From: Erwinia oleae
Lineage (GTDB): Bacteria > Pseudomonadota > Gammaproteobacteria > Enterobacterales > Enterobacteriaceae
Assembly (NCBI RefSeq): GCF_000770305.1
Contig: NZ_JNVB01000052.1
Location: 1-34,556, forward strand
Direction of reading: 5' to 3'
DNA: 34,556 nucleotides
The notes beneath the pieces were generated by a model. That model did no database searches. It was not told the DNA's origin and saw nothing but the letters and a program-made list of their open reading frames with translations. A program made the position numbers and the translations under genes. Shown one piece after another: positions 31,308-34,556 of the stretch; position 1 is the stretch's first letter; every line of letters begins with the position of its first letter.

Positions 31308-32252
31308 ATGAAGAAGAAGAAAAACCGCACACCAACTCCTCACGATGCCACGTTCCGGCAGTTTCTGACCCACCCGGATGTCGCCCGTGATTTCATGGAA
31401 CTCCACTTGCCCGCAGAGCTGCGTGCTATCTGTGACCTCAGGACACTGAAGCTGGAATCCGGCTCGTTCGTCGAGGATGACCTGAGGCAGTACTTTAGCG
31501 ACGTGCTCTACAGTCTGAAAACCACAGCCGGTGAGGGTTATGTCCACGTACTCATTGAGCACCAGTCTTCACCCGATAAACACATGGCTTTTCGCCTGAT
31601 GCGTTATGCGGTGGCTGCCATGCAGCGACACCTTGAGGCGGGCCATAAGAAGTTGCCACTGGTGATACCCGTGCTGTTCTATACGGGTAAACGCAGCCCG
31701 TATCCTTACTCCACCCGGTGGCTGAATGAGTTTGATGATCCGGCGCTGGCAGGCAAACTCTACAGCAGCGCTTTCCCGCTGGTTGACGTTACCGTCATTC
31801 CTGATGATGAAATCGCCGGCCATCGCAGCATGGCCGCCCTGACCCTGCTGCAGAAACATATTCATCAGCGGGACCTGGCAGAACTGACTGACCGGCTGGC
31901 GCCCATTCTGCTGGCCGGCTATCTGTCTTCATCACAGGTGATATCGCTGGTACACTATATTGTACAGGCAGGCGAAACAGCCGACGCCGAAGGTTTTGTA
32001 CGCGAACTGGCACAGCGTGTGCCGCAACACGGAGACGCACTTATGACCATCGCACAACAGCTCGAACAGAAGGGCATCCAGAAGGGCATCCAGAAGGGTA
32101 TCCAGTTAGGCAGGCAGGAAGGCCGAAATGAAGGCATGCTGGAAGGCAAGCTGGAAGTTGCCCGTACCATGCTGCAGAACGGTATCGATCGCATTACCGT
32201 CATGAAAATGACCGGCCTGACGGAAGACGATCTGGCACAAATCAGCCACTGA
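31308..32252 (+). CDS. Rpn family recombination-promoting nuclease/putative transposase
   Basis: The 314-residue protein matches RpnA-E (formerly Transposase_31/YhgA-like) of E. coli, which are PD-(D/E)XK nucleases that raise RecA-independent recombination. After TPHDATFRQFLTHPDVARDF come the catalytic strands: SDVLYSL with D65, and VHVLIEHQSSPDKHMAFRLM with E84 and Q86. The C-terminus carries the family's QKGIQKGIQKGIQ repeat and the segment LEVARTMLQNGIDR. The ATG at 31308 gives the usual N-terminus; upstream in-frame residues from 31182 are unlike the family. It is typical of enterobacterial chromosomes and plasmids, and it supports that origin for the right flank. Confidence 0.92.
   Translation: MKKKKNRTPTPHDATFRQFLTHPDVARDFMELHLPAELRAICDLRTLKLESGSFVEDDLRQYFSDVLYSLKTTAGEGYVHVLIEHQSSPDKHMAFRLMRYAVAAMQRHLEAGHKKLPLVIPVLFYTGKRSPYPYSTRWLNEFDDPALAGKLYSSAFPLVDVTVIPDDEIAGHRSMAALTLLQKHIHQRDLAELTDRLAPILLAGYLSSSQVISLVHYIVQAGETADAEGFVRELAQRVPQHGDALMTIAQQLEQKGIQKGIQKGIQLGRQEGRNEGMLEGKLEVARTMLQNGIDRITVMKMTGLTEDDLAQISH
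32067..32102 (+). repeat. In-frame 12-bp tandem repeat inside the Rpn gene
   Basis: Three copies of CAGAAGGGCATC, the last with one change (CAGAAGGGTATC), encode the QKGI repeats. The unit is a multiple of three, so copy-number change would keep the frame and vary the linker length. Copy number is known to vary in this family. Confidence 0.9.
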
Positions 32253-32587
32253 TGAATTCGGTAGTCTTTCCGGCCGTGCTGCTAAGCCTTTAGGCTCATC
32301 CCCATCCCACTGCCCCGTCATTCGGTGATATTCCAGTCCATTTTGTACCTTCAGTAATATCCTGGGCTTCTAAAGTGTTTAATCGCGAATGAGGCCGCCA
32401 TAATGTCCTTTATCAGCAGCCCCCGTGCACACGGAGCAGCCCTGCACACGCAGTGAAAGGCCGCGATGCACTCTGAGCACAGGCAGAATCGCTTCAAGTT
32501 TCGTATTTAGCTTTTGCTTGCGACAGACATCCACTGTAGTTAGTGAACGTTGTTTTTACTGTCAACTTAAGAGAATATTTGCTGCGC
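32253..32587. other. Gene-free region between the Rpn and DUF2913 genes
   Basis: I see no supported gene in these 335 bp. A small AGCCT-TT-AGGCT stem lies at 32285-32296, soon after the Rpn stop, and could be a weak terminator. Both genes converge on this region. Confidence 0.4.
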
Positions 32588-33196
32588 TCATTTTTCCTTT
32601 GTAACTGTTTCTTCACCTTTTTCTGCAGTCAGCTCATAAAGCCCGGAAGGCCCATCAACGGCCATCTGCCATCCACAGCGGTTAAGAAGCGTTTCCAGCC
32701 CCTGCACGCGCCCGGTCAGTCGCGCCATCACCGGTGTGACCTGCTGGCCGTCGTTGTCAAACGCAGCATCCAGGCTGGTCCGTGACAGATAAACTCCGTT
32801 TACGCCAGCGTTCAGAGCAGCGGAGTGCCTTCCCGACCACTCCCGGTCACTAAGCAGCCGATAAGCCCAGCACATATCTTTCGCCATCTCCAGGGCATAT
32901 GTCAGCCGGAACAGATCATTCTGCTGGGATAATTTGCCGGTACAGGAGCGCCAGAGATAGTCAAGCTTGCCGGCAAGCTTTGCGGCAACGCCATACTGGC
33001 GCCCCTGCTTCAGCAGCCACTCAATATCGGGTGCCACCTCACGCGAAAAGCGGCGTTGCTTCAGGGCGGTTGCCAGCCAGCGTGTTAGAAAGAGATTTTC
33101 CTGAGCAGCAGAACTAACGGTACCGTCCTGACGTGCAAGTGCAAGGGCTGCCAGAGCACACCAGGCCAGATGACCGGATTTTTGTGTCAGCGTCAC
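32588..33196 (-). CDS. DUF2913 family protein
   Basis: The 202-residue protein starts at GTG 33196 behind AGAAGGA and matches DUF2913, a family found on enterobacterial plasmids and some chromosomes. Typical sequence is GHLAWCALAALALARQDG, ENLFLTRWLATALKQRRF, PDIEWLLKQGRQYG, QNDLFRLTYALEMAKD and YRLLSDREWSG. It is mostly helical with no signal peptide. The function is unknown and no catalytic motif is visible. It stands alone on this strand between gene-free regions. Its presence helps identify the right flank as enterobacterial plasmid DNA. Confidence 0.8.
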   Translation of the reverse strand: MTLTQKSGHLAWCALAALALARQDGTVSSAAQENLFLTRWLATALKQRRFSREVAPDIEWLLKQGRQYGVAAKLAGKLDYLWRSCTGKLSQQNDLFRLTYALEMAKDMCWAYRLLSDREWSGRHSAALNAGVNGVYLSRTSLDAAFDNDGQQVTPVMARLTGRVQGLETLLNRCGWQMAVDGPSGLYELTAEKGEETVTKEK

Positions 33197-33572
33197 TGCA
33201 GTCTATCCTTCTTATGAATCATATTCGCTATTCTAACCGTGATTCTCTAACCAATAAATCGTGTATGGGTAAATCTTCAGTCGCATTAATTCTTGCAGAC
33301 GTAGCCGTGCTATAAATGCCGCTCATGCGGCATAGAGGCGCCAGAAACTAAATAGGCGGCTGTCGGAGGACAGGTGGTCAGATTCATGTTTACAAGCTGG
33401 AAAACAGAGGAAACGAGCTTACTGCAAGAGACTCCATGTTTGTAAACAGGATAACGGGCAGCGCAGCGTAAGACAGATAACTATACACTTAACCAGTTTA
33501 CAAACATGTCCGCCTGAATGTTTCCCATAAACAAACATGGCAGTTACGCGATACAAACAGAGTTAATGTTAA
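33197..33572. other. Gene-free region with hairpin and dispersed 9-13-bp repeats
   Basis: No supported gene lies in this 376-bp stretch. A 7-bp stem with a 4-nt loop (ATGCCGC/GCGGCAT, 33316-33333) is present. Four related motifs follow at 33385-33539 and are listed separately. It could be a regulatory or replication-related region of the recipient plasmid. Confidence 0.45.
33385..33539. repeat. Four CATGTTT(G)TAAAC-type motifs in opposed orientation
   Basis: CATGTTTACAA at 33385-33395 and CATGTTTGTAAAC at 33435-33447 are in one orientation. GTTTACAAACATG at 33496-33508 and AAACAAACATG at 33529-33539 are in the other. The middle two are a perfect 13-bp inverted pair 48 bp apart. The arrangement looks like a set of binding sites for one protein, such as an iteron, a partition site or a promoter operator of the gene at 33573. 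Confidence 0.7.
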
Positions 33573-33944
33573 GTGAATACAGCTCACATCTATGTAATAG
33601 GCAGCGGTAACCCGCATACCCGAAAAGGTTTCGCACGTGTCCTGATAGAACAGGACAGTCTGAAAACGCCAGTTATCTTTAATTATGAAGACACTACTTA
33701 TAAGCGCAGCCAGATCCAGGGCATGATCGATGCTGTACTGCAGCTCGATTGCCCTCACCATGTGGTATTCATCAGCGCCTCACCGCTGGCGCTGGAAAAA
33801 GCTGAAATTGGTGAAGGACCTAACCGGGATCTGATCTACGAGCTGTATCGCGTTCTGTCTGCTAAGGGCTGTACGTACGCATTCGATTTTCGAGCAGGAA
33901 AGGGAAAAGAGATAAACAAACTGCTGGCAGATCACAACGTCTGA
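33573..33944 (+). CDS. Hypothetical plasmid protein (123 aa)
   Basis: The GTG at 33573 opens a 123-residue protein with alternating hydrophobic strands and helices: AHIYVIGSGNPHTRKGFARV, LKTPVIFNYEDTTYKRSQIQ, HHVVFISASPLALEKAEIGE and CTYAFDFRAGKGKEINKLLA. The pattern resembles a small Rossmann-like alpha/beta domain, but I do not recognise the family. No signal peptide is present. The ribosome site is weak. It starts 33 bp after the last of the opposed repeats, which may be its operator. An RNase-like or nucleotide-binding role would be a guess. Confidence 0.6.
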   Translation: MNTAHIYVIGSGNPHTRKGFARVLIEQDSLKTPVIFNYEDTTYKRSQIQGMIDAVLQLDCPHHVVFISASPLALEKAEIGEGPNRDLIYELYRVLSAKGCTYAFDFRAGKGKEINKLLADHNV

Positions 33945-33948
33945 TTTT

Positions 33949-33963
33949 GACGCTCCCAGCGTC
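33949..33963 (+). terminator. Short GACGCT-CCC-AGCGTC hairpin after the 123-aa gene
   Basis: A perfect 6-bp stem with a CCC loop begins four bases after the stop codon, between two converging genes. The downstream sequence TTCC lacks a T tract, so termination is uncertain. Confidence 0.35.
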
Positions 33964-34000
33964 TTCCAGCTCTATGCCCACTGTAGTGCTTCTTGCCATA

Positions 34001-34300
34001 TTAAGCTGGCGGTCCCATCAGCTGCTCGATAGCAAAGATGAGCGCCGGTTCAGCTTCCTCTGTTCTATTAACTTGGTCCTTAAGCAATAGCACGAGCTCG
34101 CGTTTAATCATCTCTCGGCTGACTTCCAGGCCATCCGCAGCTCTGCTCAGACAGATCATGCCGGTGAGTCTGCATGCTCTCCAGTAAGTCGATTCGATTT
34201 CGTCATCTTCAGCGTTCTGCATCAGCAACTCTCCCATTCGGATTAAGGGATTATGCGCGAAGAGCATGAAGGCGCAAGTCATCATAAGCGGGTAGTTCAC
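34001..34300 (-). CDS. Hypothetical plasmid protein (99 aa)
   Basis: The GTG at 34300 gives a 99-residue mainly helical protein: MNYPLMMTCAFMLFAHNPLI, MGELLMQNAEDDEIESTYWR, ACRLTGMICLSRAADGLEVS and EMIKRELVLLLKDQVNRTEE. An in-frame ATG at 34285 is an alternative start, and the ribosome site is weak for both. I do not recognise a domain. The gene is convergent with the one at 33573. A perfect 26-bp tandem repeat lies just upstream of it on the coding strand, so it may be regulated by, or bind to, that repeat. Confidence 0.55.
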   Translation of the reverse strand: MNYPLMMTCAFMLFAHNPLIRMGELLMQNAEDDEIESTYWRACRLTGMICLSRAADGLEVSREMIKRELVLLLKDQVNRTEEAEPALIFAIEQLMGPPA

Positions 34301-34337
34301 TGTATCTGGGGTCCGCTTGGAAAACGGGAATTATCCT

Positions 34338-34389
34338 ACTATAAGGGCTTCCCCGAACAGTCAACTATAAGGGCTTCCCCGAACAGTCA
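34338..34389. repeat. Perfect 26-bp tandem duplication
   Basis: Two identical 26-bp units run head to tail at 34338-34363 and 34364-34389, each starting ACTATAAGGGCTTCCCC and ending GAACAGTCA. A partial relative (ACTATAAACGGTCA) lies at 34448-34461. The array ends 38 bp from the start of the gene at 34300. Iterons of a replication origin or operator sites are both possible. Confidence 0.9.
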
Positions 34390-34556
34390 ACGCCGGTTTT
34401 TAATTTCTGTCTGTTCATCAATGAAGGGCAAGGGATAAGACTGCGCTACTATAAACGGTCACGTTGAATCTCTATTGATTCGGACCCTGATGAAAGACGC
34501 TCGTGAGATCCTCCTTCGCTAATCGGATAGTGATATCCAGTAGGATATGCAGATAC
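34390..34556. other. Gene-free right edge with an inverted repeat
   Basis: I see no gene here. ATATCC (34533-34538) and GGATAT (34543-34548) form a small inverted repeat with a 4-nt gap near the edge. The sequence may continue into a replication or regulatory region beyond the window. Confidence 0.35.

Overview
The window looks like a junction zone between two bacterial lineages. About 28.8 kb (roughly 221-29055) has the gene content of a Rhizobiales (Agrobacterium/Ochrobactrum/Rhizobium-like) accessory plasmid: a traR quorum-sensing gene fragment, DUF1419, Toprim and methylase plasmid proteins, tiny conserved rhizobial ORFs, two SRAP proteins and dnaE2. It is flanked by DNA of enterobacterial plasmid type: an IS3-family end on the left (1-220), and on the right (29056-34556) an aldoxime dehydratase fragment, a MetA-like outer-membrane protein, an Rpn nuclease, a DUF2913 protein and short plasmid proteins with iteron-like repeats. 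The simplest reading is an enterobacterial plasmid that captured rhizobial plasmid DNA; a chimeric assembly must be excluded. Lineage assignments rest on recognised protein families, not on a search.

Region A (575-12875, + strand) is one long, tightly packed gene train: aldose-1-epimerase-like, GntR/HutC regulator, hydantoinase/5-oxoprolinase subunits A and B, a SIS-domain protein, a PfkB sugar kinase, an NMT1/taurine-type ABC importer (ATPase, permease, binding protein), a lactonase-family metallo-beta-lactamase-fold protein with a changed metal motif, and a second SIS protein. An ATP-dependent cyclic-amide opener, a PfkB kinase and a SIS deaminase/deglycase together suggest catabolism of a sugar joined to a cyclic amide, for example an Amadori-type or opine-like sugar-pyroglutamate. 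A 12-bp palindrome and eight perfect copies of ATAACAAC lie upstream.

Region B (13309-16282) is an amino-sugar module: a DeoR repressor divergent from nagA-like and nagK-like genes that overlap by 4 bp. With the second SIS protein it could convert N-acetylglucosamine to fructose-6-phosphate, but the NagA-like enzyme lacks a usual metal ligand.

Region C (16676-20435) is damaged plasmid-transfer core: a traR gene cut after about 113 codons is fused tail-to-tail to a truncated methylase-family protein, followed by DUF1419, a Toprim protein and a small ORF. traR just downstream of a putative opine-like catabolic locus recalls the opine-controlled conjugation arrangement of Ti plasmids.

Region D (20913-22844) holds two + strand genes not tied to plasmid maintenance: an unrecognised 311-aa protein and a caspase/CHAT-like putative cysteine peptidase. 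This is the best candidate here for an undescribed defence or killing module.

Region E (22878-29055) is a repair cassette: xthA between tiny ORFs, two SRAP proteins (one with all its active-site residues replaced) and dnaE2 missing its first part at the junction. Region F (29056-34556) is the enterobacterial plasmid flank with several repeats and hairpins in long gene-free gaps.
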